Shown here piece after piece: positions 1 through 6,116 of a stretch of 6,191 nt of DNA. The stretch's first letter is position 1, and every line of letters starts with the position of its first letter. Made by a program: the position numbers and the translations under genes. The notes beneath the pieces are model-generated. The model was not told the origin of the DNA, ran no database searches, and saw only the letters and a program-made list of their open reading frames with translations. This DNA is from Alphaproteobacteria bacterium (GTDB taxonomy: Bacteria; Pseudomonadota; Alphaproteobacteria; M2410): contig JAJFIN010000220.1 in assembly GCA_021774955.1 (NCBI GenBank), positions 1-6,191 on the forward strand, in the 5' to 3' direction.

Positions 1-580
1 TATCTTGGTCAACAATGCCGCTCTCGGTGTCGCCCCCAACGATGGCGGCGAGCAGAACTTCAAGCTACGCGAGCAGATGACCGAACAACGCCGCGCGCGT
101 GAGCCTATTACCGCCCATCCCGATCAATTGATCTTTATGGAAGATGAAGGCTGGGACCGGGTCATTGCCGTCACACTGAACGGCGTTTTTTATTGCTGCC
201 GCGAAGCAGTGCGCCTCATGGTCAACACCGAGACGCAAGGATCGATTGTTAATATTTCAAGTACCGCCGCCTTAGAAGGCAGCAGCGCGCCCCATTATGT
301 TGCGGCCAAAGGCGGGGTTATTTCTCTGACACGGGCACTGGCACGAGAACTCTTCACACGGAAGATACGCGTGAACACGATCATTCCCGGTGTCACCGAC
401 ACGCCCGGCCTATCGATGCTGTCTGATCAAATGCGCAAGCAAATGATCGCCTCGCTACCCATGGGTCGCATGGGTGAACCGGAAGAGGTCGCGGCCGGTG
501 TGGTTTTCTTAGCCAGTGAAGATGCGTCATACATCACGGGCTCGATGCTACCGGTGAACGGTGGCGTGAGTTTCAACTAG
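1..580 (+). CDS. Short-chain dehydrogenase/reductase (SDR), 5'-truncated by the window edge
   Basis: Classical SDR oxidoreductase, expected to be cytoplasmic and to interconvert an alcohol and a ketone with NAD(P)(H). The window starts inside the gene, in frame from base 2, so about 192 C-terminal residues are visible and the N-terminal glycine-rich cofactor motif is missing. Visible in order: ILVNNAA (2-22), the NNAG-type motif with Ala for Gly; a conserved Trp (152-154); NISS (251-262) with the catalytic Ser; Tyr (296-298) and Lys (308-310) of YxxxK; the VNTIIPG cofactor motif followed by T-D-T; and a typical end, ITGSMLPVNGG. Three oddities stand out: about 29 extra residues between NNAA and the Trp, Thr (173-175) where the tetrad Asn is expected, and a Ser-Tyr spacing one residue short. 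The family call is secure but the substrate is unknown. It lies 175 bp upstream of the AraC gene on the same strand and may belong to the same catabolic cluster. TTG at 5 is an internal Leu codon, not a start. Confidence 0.93.
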   Translation, partial: ILVNNAALGVAPNDGGEQNFKLREQMTEQRRAREPITAHPDQLIFMEDEGWDRVIAVTLNGVFYCCREAVRLMVNTETQGSIVNISSTAALEGSSAPHYVAAKGGVISLTRALARELFTRKIRVNTIIPGVTDTPGLSMLSDQMRKQMIASLPMGRMGEPEEVAAGVVFLASEDASYITGSMLPVNGGVSFN

Positions 581-656
581 CGCTGTAAACGGCATCATCT
601 AAAAGCTTTGGTGATAAGACTTGATCCGTTGGCATTGAAACCGGATAGTCGTTTTG

Positions 657-679
657 CTTATTCGGGCGCGATGAATAAG
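657..679. repeat. Inverted repeat, 7-bp arms, upstream of the AraC gene
   Basis: CTTATTC (657-663) and GAATAAG (673-679) are perfect inverted arms around a 9-base centre. They lie about 80 bp before the AraC-family start codon and about 80 bp after the SDR stop. No T-run follows on either strand, so an intrinsic terminator is unlikely. An operator or a chance palindrome are the alternatives. The rest of the 581-755 spacer shows no gene and no promoter that I would defend. Confidence 0.35.
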
Positions 680-740
680 TCATGCCACCTACAATGACGA
701 GAGTGGTGTGGGGGAATTCGCGAAATAAGATTGCACCAAC

Positions 741-750
741 AGGCGAGAAG
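741..750 (+). promoter_or_regulatory. Ribosome binding site deciding the AraC-family start
   Basis: AGGCGAGAAG is purine-rich and ends 5 nt before ATG 756. It supports ATG 756 over the adjoining in-frame TTG at 753, which would add only one residue. Confidence 0.55.
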
Positions 751-755
751 CGTTG

Positions 756-1817
756 ATGTCGCAAGCAGTAGGTTTACAGGTATCGTTGAACGATATTGCA
801 CCGCTGCTCGAACTCGCTCCCGATGCGCAGCAAAGCGATGTCCTGCAAAAGGTCGCCCAGTCAGTGAGGGATTCCTCAGGCTCAGAAGCAGGTTCGATCT
901 CGCTGACCGATTATTTTCGGATTCTAGCGGATCTCTCGGTGGCGCTTAATGACGAAACCATCCACCTTTCGTCTCGGCACCTCATGCCTGGGACCACCAG
1001 CTACATTGTCTCGAACCTGTCGTCTTGTGAGAACCTCGCCGATGCCATGAGACTGATCGCGAAATCTTATAATGTGCTCCATGGCGGCTCGTATAATAGG
1101 GTCGAAGAACGGGATGGGTACCTGCTCTATATTATCGACGACAGCAGTTTCCCCTATCGTGCAGCAAATGACGATTACATCCACTTCTCGCTAGAATGCG
1201 TGATGATATTGCTGCACGGAATGTTAGCGCTGGCGACATCCGATGCGCAGTTTCCTTATCTGCGTAAAATCCATACCAAACGACATCGCGGCACATTGAG
1301 AAGCAATCATATGGCATTCTGGGATGTGCCGGTCCGTTATCAATCCAAAAACTACACATTGTTTTACGACCTTCCAGCCGCTCAATTGCCCATCACGCTC
1401 AGTGCGGATGCCAATCCTTCGCAACGTGAAATTTATCAAAAAGTTATTGCGATGGTTGAAGATAAATCGTCTTCACCCGAACAAAAAACCGGACTGGTCA
1501 ATCGGGTATATGAGGCAGCAAATCTGGGCATGCGCGATCAGAGTCAAGTCGCAACACATTTGGGCATCAGTGTCGCGACATTGAGGCGCCGATTGAAGGA
1601 AGAGAAAACAAGTTTTCGGACTATTTGCCATGACGTTACCAACGAAGCCGCCAAGCACCTTTTAATGCAAGGCTCTCACGTCAGCGAGGTCGCAGAAGAA
1701 CTCGGCTATTCTGACTTTCGTAGCTTTACCCGTGCCTTTAAAGGTTGGAATGGTGTGACACCAAGGCAATATATCGCCATGAAAGATGATGAGGGCGGCA
1801 CAAGTTCCACGTTCTAA
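756..1817 (+). CDS. AraC-family transcriptional regulator (Arabinose_bd-type N-terminus plus AraC HTH)
   Basis: Cytoplasmic one-component DNA-binding regulator of 353 residues, a usual length for AraC proteins with a large sensor domain. Residues about 15-210 resemble the Arabinose_bd-type (PF12625-like) effector domain, including LTDYFRILADL (50-60) and the ENLADAMRLIAKSY segment (92-105). Residues about 245-345 form the two-helix-turn-helix AraC domain. The first HTH includes VATHLGISVATLRRRL (265-280). The second carries the family signature EVAEELGYSDFRSFTRAF (311-328) followed by W331, GVTP and RQY. The start is ATG 756, with a purine-rich site just upstream. Regulators of this subgroup usually control adjacent catabolic or transport genes in response to a small molecule. 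The receptor-hydrolase pair downstream and the SDR upstream are the obvious candidate targets, which is inference from position. The effector is unknown. The gene is complete, with no frameshift. Confidence 0.93.
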   Translation: MSQAVGLQVSLNDIAPLLELAPDAQQSDVLQKVAQSVRDSSGSEAGSISLTDYFRILADLSVALNDETIHLSSRHLMPGTTSYIVSNLSSCENLADAMRLIAKSYNVLHGGSYNRVEERDGYLLYIIDDSSFPYRAANDDYIHFSLECVMILLHGMLALATSDAQFPYLRKIHTKRHRGTLRSNHMAFWDVPVRYQSKNYTLFYDLPAAQLPITLSADANPSQREIYQKVIAMVEDKSSSPEQKTGLVNRVYEAANLGMRDQSQVATHLGISVATLRRRLKEEKTSFRTICHDVTNEAAKHLLMQGSHVSEVAEELGYSDFRSFTRAFKGWNGVTPRQYIAMKDDEGGTSSTF

Positions 1818-1826
1818 TCAATTGAT
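1817..1826. repeat. 10-bp perfect palindrome at the AraC-gene stop
   Basis: ATCAATTGAT equals its own reverse complement and begins at the last base of the AraC TAA stop. It is AT-rich and short. The nearby T-run (1838-1842) is too far from it, and the stem too weak, to call a terminator. It may be an operator half-site or chance. Confidence 0.3.
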
Positions 1827-1871
1827 ATTACTCAGTATTTTTGTATTGTGAGCGAAATTGTACACTAACTT

Positions 1872-1886
1872 TGATCCATGGGATCA
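1872..1886. promoter_or_regulatory. Candidate operator: 15-bp inverted repeat before the receptor gene
   Basis: TGATCC (1872-1877) and GGATCA (1881-1886) are perfect 6-bp inverted arms around ATG. The element sits 85 bp upstream of the chosen receptor start, where a regulator could bind or the leader RNA could fold. AraC proteins more often use direct repeats, so the binding protein is uncertain. I could not assign confident -35 and -10 boxes in the 1818-1971 spacer. Confidence 0.3.
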
Positions 1887-1958
1887 TATTCAAAGAGTGC
1901 TTCCTCTCTCTAACATTTGGCCTGCACATTTCCGAATGAACCGGAAAGTATTGTCGAT

Positions 1959-1964
1959 AGGGGA
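1959..1964 (+). promoter_or_regulatory. Ribosome binding site deciding the TonB-receptor start
   Basis: AGGGGA lies 7 nt before ATG 1972, an ideal spacing. It fixes the start there. The in-frame TTG at 1858 and ATG at 1936 have no comparable site and would place 38 or 12 extra residues before the signal peptide. Confidence 0.75.
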
Positions 1965-1971
1965 TGCCGTC

Positions 1972-4248
1972 ATGATCAAGAAAAAATGCAGGACTCGGAC
2001 TAATCTCAAACAAACAACGATAATCTCCAGCCTTGGTGCATCGCTGTTTTGGCTAGCGTCTACCGGTGGGGCATTGGCTCAAACCGAAGCAGAAGAAAAT
2101 GCCAGCAGCCAAGGAATTGCAGTCGACGAAATCGTGGTCACGGCGAGACGGCAGACAGAAACCCTGCAGCGGGTCCCGCTCGCAGTTAGTGCATTCGGCT
2201 CCGATGAACTCTTTGACAATCACATCGAAAACTTAGGTGACCTGCAATCGCATGTGCCGAATTTGAGTTTACATGTAGGCGATGCTTCCAACGCCGTCAT
2301 CTATCTGCGCGGTGTCGGCCAGATCGATTCGATTTCCTTCAATGACCCCGGCGTCGGTGTTTATATAGACGATGTCTATATGGGCCGCGCACAAGGCTCT
2401 TTTCTAGAGGTGCTTGATCCGCAAAGAGTTGAAGTTTTGCGCGGGCCGCAAGGCACGCTCTATGGCCGCAACACGATTGGCGGGGCAGTAAAATTTGTAA
2501 GCGCCCGGCCGACGGACGAATTTGAAGGCTATGTCGATTTGGGGATCGGCAATTTTGATCAACGGTCCGCGAAGCTTTCTGCCAGCGGTCCTCTGATTGA
2601 CGGTGTATTGCGGGGCAAAGTCGCGATTGCCCATTCGCAACGCGACGGTTTCACCGACAATCTATTTGACGGACAGGACGACTTCGATAAGGACACGACC
2701 GCGTGGCGGGCGAGCCTATTGCTGACCCCGAAAGATGACTTGTCGTTCTATTTGGTTGCCGATGGATCGGATAACAGCCCGGATCGCTCTAGAAGCCCTC
2801 ACAAAGAAACACCGATTTTCTCGGTGCCCTCGGGTGTGTTTATCCAGCCGACCAGCGATCCTTTTGTCGTCGATGTCAATTTCAACACCTTGGAAAGCCT
2901 AGAGACTTTCGGCGTCGCTTTAACCGCCGAATACGATTGGAACGATTTTATTATTAAGTCCATCACCTCTTATCGCGAGATGGATTATCGGACTAAGATT
3001 GACCTGGACGGAACGCGTGATAGCTCCTTTGGCATTTATGATTTTGAAGATCAGGACCAGTTCAGCCAGGAACTCCAGTTAAATTATACTGGCGAACGGT
3101 TCTCTTTCGTGTCGGGGCTTTACTATTTCAAAGAGGAGGACCTCACTTTTGCCGGCGCGATCGCGCCTGACTTCTTCGTCTTCTTGCCAGTGATCGGTGT
3201 GTTTCCATTCCCGATTATTAACGCCGGTGAACGTATACAGACGAATACCAGCAAGGCCGTCTATGCCCAGTTTGATTTCACCGCTACGGAGGATCTGAGC
3301 GTCACGTTGGGTGCTCGTTACACCAAAGAGAAAAAAGAAGTCCAAGCCGCAGGCGAGGAATTCTTCGGCACCGGCATCACCACACCGGAGCAAATGGAAG
3401 CCGTTTTCGGCACGGGCGTGGGTTTTGGGCGAACAAGCTTTGTCGCGGAAGACACCTGGGAATCCTTCTCGCCCAAAATCGGTGTCGACTACCAAGCAAC
3501 GTCGGACGTGTTGGTCTACGCCAGTGCCAGCCGCGGGTTTAAGAGCGGCGGTTTCAATGGCCGCCTCACCAACCGGGCGCAGCCTTTCGAGCCAGAAACA
3601 TTGTGGAGTTATGAGGCCGGCATGAAATCGACCTTTGCCGAGCGCCGCGTGCTTTTGAATACGGCAGTCTTCTATAGCGATTATGAGGATTTTCAACTGA
3701 GCCGGTTTACCGCTGATCCAGTCTCGGGGACATTTGTGTCGGTCTTCGACAATGCCGGTAAAGCGGTTATTTGGGGTGTCGAAGCCGAGATGCAGGCGCG
3801 CGTCACCGAAAACTTCTCCATAGACGCCAATGCTGGATATCTGGACAGTCAATATAGTGATCTGCTGGGTGACTTCGATATCGATGTCAGCGATCAACGC
3901 AGCCTCGTTAATGCCCCTAAGTGGACGGGTAGAGCAGGTTTTACTTACGATCATCAACTGGGTTCAATGGGTGAATTGTCAATCGGCAGTGCTGTTAGCT
4001 ATCGCTCTAAGACACACTTGACCGTGAGTAGTAGTGAGGTTTTGGCACAAGAAGGCTTTGCCCTTCTGGAAGCGTCAATCCGCTTTACTTCAGCCGATGA
4101 GCGTTGGACGGTCCTAATCTCGGGCCAAAACCTGACCGACGAAGAATACCGCGAACATGGTTTCGACCTCAGTGCGGCGCCTGGTGTTCAACTCGGCTAT
4201 TATGGAGCACCCCGGACTGTATCCGCGAATGTTCGTTTCAATTTCTAA
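1972..4248 (+). CDS. TonB-dependent outer-membrane receptor
   Basis: Outer-membrane beta-barrel transporter that uses TonB-ExbBD energy to import a scarce or large ligand. The product is 758 residues, normal for the family. The N-terminus is a signal peptide: basic MIKKKCRTR, hydrophobic IISSLGASLFWLA, then A34-L35-A36 with likely cleavage before Q37. A TonB box, DEIVVTA (52-58), follows. The plug (about 62-178) shows VPNLSL, IYLRGVG, GVYIDDVYMGR, RVEVLRGPQGTLYGRN and GGAVKFVS. The rest is barrel, with late-barrel motifs such as YASASRGFKSGGFNG and NLTDEEYREHG, ending in NVRFNF, the terminal Phe typical of outer-membrane proteins. Residues 400-417 form an unusually hydrophobic stretch. Siderophore, vitamin B12, glycan and aromatic or steroid-like ligands are all possible for the family. 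The catabolic neighbours favour a carbon substrate, but this is inference. The hydrolase starts 38 nt downstream, so co-transcription is likely. Confidence 0.96.
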   Translation: MIKKKCRTRTNLKQTTIISSLGASLFWLASTGGALAQTEAEENASSQGIAVDEIVVTARRQTETLQRVPLAVSAFGSDELFDNHIENLGDLQSHVPNLSLHVGDASNAVIYLRGVGQIDSISFNDPGVGVYIDDVYMGRAQGSFLEVLDPQRVEVLRGPQGTLYGRNTIGGAVKFVSARPTDEFEGYVDLGIGNFDQRSAKLSASGPLIDGVLRGKVAIAHSQRDGFTDNLFDGQDDFDKDTTAWRASLLLTPKDDLSFYLVADGSDNSPDRSRSPHKETPIFSVPSGVFIQPTSDPFVVDVNFNTLESLETFGVALTAEYDWNDFIIKSITSYREMDYRTKIDLDGTRDSSFGIYDFEDQDQFSQELQLNYTGERFSFVSGLYYFKEEDLTFAGAIAPDFFVFLPVIGVFPFPIINAGERIQTNTSKAVYAQFDFTATEDLSVTLGARYTKEKKEVQAAGEEFFGTGITTPEQMEAVFGTGVGFGRTSFVAEDTWESFSPKIGVDYQATSDVLVYASASRGFKSGGFNGRLTNRAQPFEPETLWSYEAGMKSTFAERRVLLNTAVFYSDYEDFQLSRFTADPVSGTFVSVFDNAGKAVIWGVEAEMQARVTENFSIDANAGYLDSQYSDLLGDFDIDVSDQRSLVNAPKWTGRAGFTYDHQLGSMGELSIGSAVSYRSKTHLTVSSSEVLAQEGFALLEASIRFTSADERWTVLISGQNLTDEEYREHGFDLSAAPGVQLGYYGAPRTVSANVRFNF

Positions 4249-4286
4249 TCTCAGGTTGAAGCAGCAATCAGCGGGACACATCCTTT

Positions 4287-5255
4287 ATGGCCATAGACCG
4301 GCAAACGGCGGAACTTCTCGAGGAGATCAATCGGCATGTCGCTGCACCGGGGGAGACGCCGACCATATCTGACGCGCGTGCGGGCGCAACAGCACTCTTC
4401 TCACAATATGCCGGAGCGTATACGGAAGATTGTCGCAGCGAAGATAGGGTCATTGCCGGTAACGCGAGTGATGTTCCGGTCCGAATTTATTGGCCACTAG
4501 GGGAAGCTGCGGCACCACGTCCCATCATCGTTTTTCTTCACGGTGGCGGATGGTCCATGGGCGATGTCGCTTCCTATGATGGTTTTGTCCGAGCTATTTG
4601 TGCTATGAGCCAAACCATCATCGTGAGTGTCGATTACCGCCTCGCACCGGAGCACAAATATCCTAGCGCGATAGAAGATGCTCGGACCGTGACGGAGTGG
4701 GTTTTGATCCATGCACAAGAGATCGGTGGCGATCCTTCCAGGATTGCCATGATGGGCGATAGCTCCGGTGGAAATCTCGTGGCTGTAGTTGCGCATATGA
4801 TTCACAAAGCGGGACAAATGCACCTTGCCGCTCAATTCTTGCTCTATCCTGTGCTGGACATATCCAGGCCTCACAATGCCTATCCATCCCGTATGGCCTT
4901 TGGCGATGGCGAATACATGCTTTCCCGCGACAGTATCGACACAGCTGCCGATTGGTATCTGCCTATCGATGTACCGCGGGACCAGCCTGACGTTTCGCCT
5001 ATGAATGAGAACGACCTTCATCTACTGCCCCCGACAGTAATTTTGATTGGGGGATATGACCCTTTGTTAGACGAGGCCAAGGCCTATCGCGATAAGCTTA
5101 TAGCCGCGGGTGTGGACGTCGATTTCAAATGTTTCGAAAGTGCCATCCACGCCTTCTTGTCGTTTGGTGTGCTGGATGTTTCTCAACAGGGGCGCCGCTA
5201 TCTGGCGGAAAAGATTATGACATTCGTGTCCGGTGAAGTACGAGCTGTGGGATAG
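4287..5255 (+). CDS. Alpha/beta hydrolase of the hormone-sensitive-lipase type (esterase family IV)
   Basis: Probable carboxylesterase of 322 residues, the usual size for this family. The oxyanion-hole motif is HGGGW (85-89). The nucleophile elbow is GDSSGG (157-162) with catalytic Ser159; the common form is GDSAGG. Asp258 in YDPLLDEA and His288 in SAIHAF complete the triad. DYRLAPEHKYP (116-126) and LLYPVLD (185-191) are further family signatures. No signal peptide is seen, so it should act in the cytoplasm on short or medium acyl esters, or on a lactone-like substrate. The start is ATG 4287, preceded by a modest GCGGGA site (4271-4276). It follows the TonB receptor by 38 nt with no terminator between, which suggests that it hydrolyses what the receptor imports. 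The exact substrate cannot be read from the sequence. Its stop lies 5 bp from that of the convergent gph gene. Confidence 0.94.
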   Translation: MAIDRQTAELLEEINRHVAAPGETPTISDARAGATALFSQYAGAYTEDCRSEDRVIAGNASDVPVRIYWPLGEAAAPRPIIVFLHGGGWSMGDVASYDGFVRAICAMSQTIIVSVDYRLAPEHKYPSAIEDARTVTEWVLIHAQEIGGDPSRIAMMGDSSGGNLVAVVAHMIHKAGQMHLAAQFLLYPVLDISRPHNAYPSRMAFGDGEYMLSRDSIDTAADWYLPIDVPRDQPDVSPMNENDLHLLPPTVILIGGYDPLLDEAKAYRDKLIAAGVDVDFKCFESAIHAFLSFGVLDVSQQGRRYLAEKIMTFVSGEVRAVG

Positions 5256-5260
5256 GCCAG

Positions 5261-5950
5261 TTAACGCAGCAGGCCCGCCACGGCATCATTCAGCTCATCG
5301 AAATGGTCGATCAATACATCGCCGCCAAGTTCGGCTGCGGGAACGGGAGTGTAGCCGAACGAGACCAGCACAATAGGAACGTTGGCCGCCCGCGCAGTTT
5401 TAACATCGGTGATACTATCACCGATATAGACCGTGCGTTCTGGCTTGCCACCGGCCCGTTCAATAGCGGCAAGAAGCGGGGCCGGGTCGGGTTTCCCCAC
5501 ACCAACGGTGTCCCGCCCGATGATCGTCGGAAACAAGTGATCGACTTTGATTGCTTCTAAAAGCAAGCGCGACAGAGATTCAAGTTTGTTTGTGCACACG
5601 CCGAGCCCGATACCGGCGGATCGATAATCTTCAAGCAAGCTGTCAAGACCGGGAAACAATCGACTGCCATCGGCGATGTGTTTGCCATAATATTCGACAA
5701 ACTCATCCATCAACCGGTCTAGTTCCTTGTCATCAGTAACGGCAGGACCGGTCCGCGCCAACCCTTCTTGAATGAGCACGCGCGCGCCTTGGCCGATCAT
5801 CTTGCGCACATCATCCAGTTGCACAGGCGGGCGACCGAGCTTGTCCAAGATATAATCGAGTGACAACATGAGGTCCGGCGCGGTGTCGACCAAAGTTCCG
5901 TCAAGATCGAAGATTATGGTCGCATCGCTAAATGGAAGAGATTGGCTCAT
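5261..5950 (-). CDS. gph: Phosphoglycolate phosphatase, HAD superfamily
   Basis: Mg-dependent HAD hydrolase of 229 residues that most likely dephosphorylates 2-phosphoglycolate, a by-product of DNA-damage repair and of Rubisco oxygenation where that enzyme is present. All four HAD motifs are present: DLDGTLVDT with nucleophile D15 and acid D17; T120 in VCTNK; K153 in GVGKPDP; and GDSITD with D178 and D182. A helical cap domain lies at about 20-95. The start is taken at 5950, 10 residues before the TIIFDLDGT strand as is usual for Gph. An in-frame ATG at 6007 would add 19 residues that do not look like part of the fold. Neither start has a good ribosome binding site; the nearest AAGG is 14 nt upstream of 5950. 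Related HAD-IA phosphatases with other sugar-phosphate or nucleotide substrates cannot be excluded. It is divergent from the glmU-like gene and convergent with the hydrolase. Confidence 0.9.
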   Translation of the reverse strand: MSQSLPFSDATIIFDLDGTLVDTAPDLMLSLDYILDKLGRPPVQLDDVRKMIGQGARVLIQEGLARTGPAVTDDKELDRLMDEFVEYYGKHIADGSRLFPGLDSLLEDYRSAGIGLGVCTNKLESLSRLLLEAIKVDHLFPTIIGRDTVGVGKPDPAPLLAAIERAGGKPERTVYIGDSITDVKTARAANVPIVLVSFGYTPVPAAELGGDVLIDHFDELNDAVAGLLR

Positions 5951-6046
5951 CGAGTTTGAACAGACCTTGTTGGCGGCAGGTAACAGAAAATTTGCGCGAG
6001 GACCCATATCATGGAATAGAAGCCCCGCCCACCACGCGAGCCTATT

Positions 6047-6078
6047 TTAATAAAGTGGAAGAAGTCTTGAATTATCAA
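6047..6078. promoter_or_regulatory. Candidate overlapping divergent promoters for gph (-) and the glmU-like gene (+)
   Basis: On the minus strand, TTGATA (6078-6073) and TTTATT (6054-6049) are 18 nt apart, a fair sigma70-type pair directed towards gph. On the plus strand, TTAATA (6047-6052) and AATTAT (6070-6075) are 17 nt apart and each match four of six consensus bases. The segment is AT-rich compared with its surroundings. Both assignments come from pattern matching by eye and are tentative. The rest of 5951-6116 holds no gene that I can support. Confidence 0.3.
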
Positions 6079-6087
6079 TGTCTTGAA
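6064..6087 (+). repeat. 8-bp direct repeat in the glmU-like leader
   Basis: GTCTTGAA occurs at 6064-6071 and again at 6080-6087, a period of 16 bp. It overlaps the candidate promoter region and lies 30-50 bp before ATG 6117. It may be paired regulator half-sites or chance. Confidence 0.35.
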
Positions 6088-6104
6088 ATGTTTTTCGCAG
6101 ACCA

Positions 6105-6109
6105 AAGGA
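6105..6109 (+). promoter_or_regulatory. Ribosome binding site for the glmU-like gene
   Basis: AAGGA lies 7 nt before ATG 6117, with near-ideal sequence and spacing. It supports this start for the truncated downstream gene. Confidence 0.7.
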
Positions 6110-6116
6110 CGGCCTC

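Noticed and set aside
594..615. Weak hairpin after the SDR stop (ATCATC pairing with GGTGAT)
   Set aside because: The stem is AT-rich with a wobble pair and a mismatch, and no T-run follows, so it does not qualify as an intrinsic terminator.
573..764. Minus-strand 63-codon open frame in the SDR-AraC spacer
   Set aside because: There is no convincing ribosome binding site and no recognisable motif, and it overlaps the ends of both flanking genes. Most likely chance.
1845..1854. ATTGTGAGCG, identical to part of the E. coli lac operator left half
   Set aside because: The matching right half is absent, and no LacI-type gene is in the window. A 10-bp match is easily chance.
1858..1971. N-terminal extension of the TonB receptor from TTG 1858 or ATG 1936
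   Set aside because: The extension would put a non-signal-like segment ahead of the signal peptide. ATG 1972 has an AGGGGA site at ideal spacing, so the shorter start is preferred.
3079..3957. Long open frame (292 codons) on the minus strand inside the receptor gene
   Set aside because: It lies wholly antisense to a clear TonB receptor, its translation shows no family motif, and it has no independent support. It is a shadow of the receptor's codon pattern.
4497..5021. Minus-strand open frame of 174 codons inside the hydrolase gene
   Set aside because: It is antisense to the hydrolase, whose catalytic motifs are intact, and the translation resembles no family I recognise.
5951..6007. N-terminal extension of the phosphatase from ATG 6007
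   Set aside because: It adds 19 residues before the usual Gph start and has no ribosome binding site. Support for 5950 comes mainly from family length.
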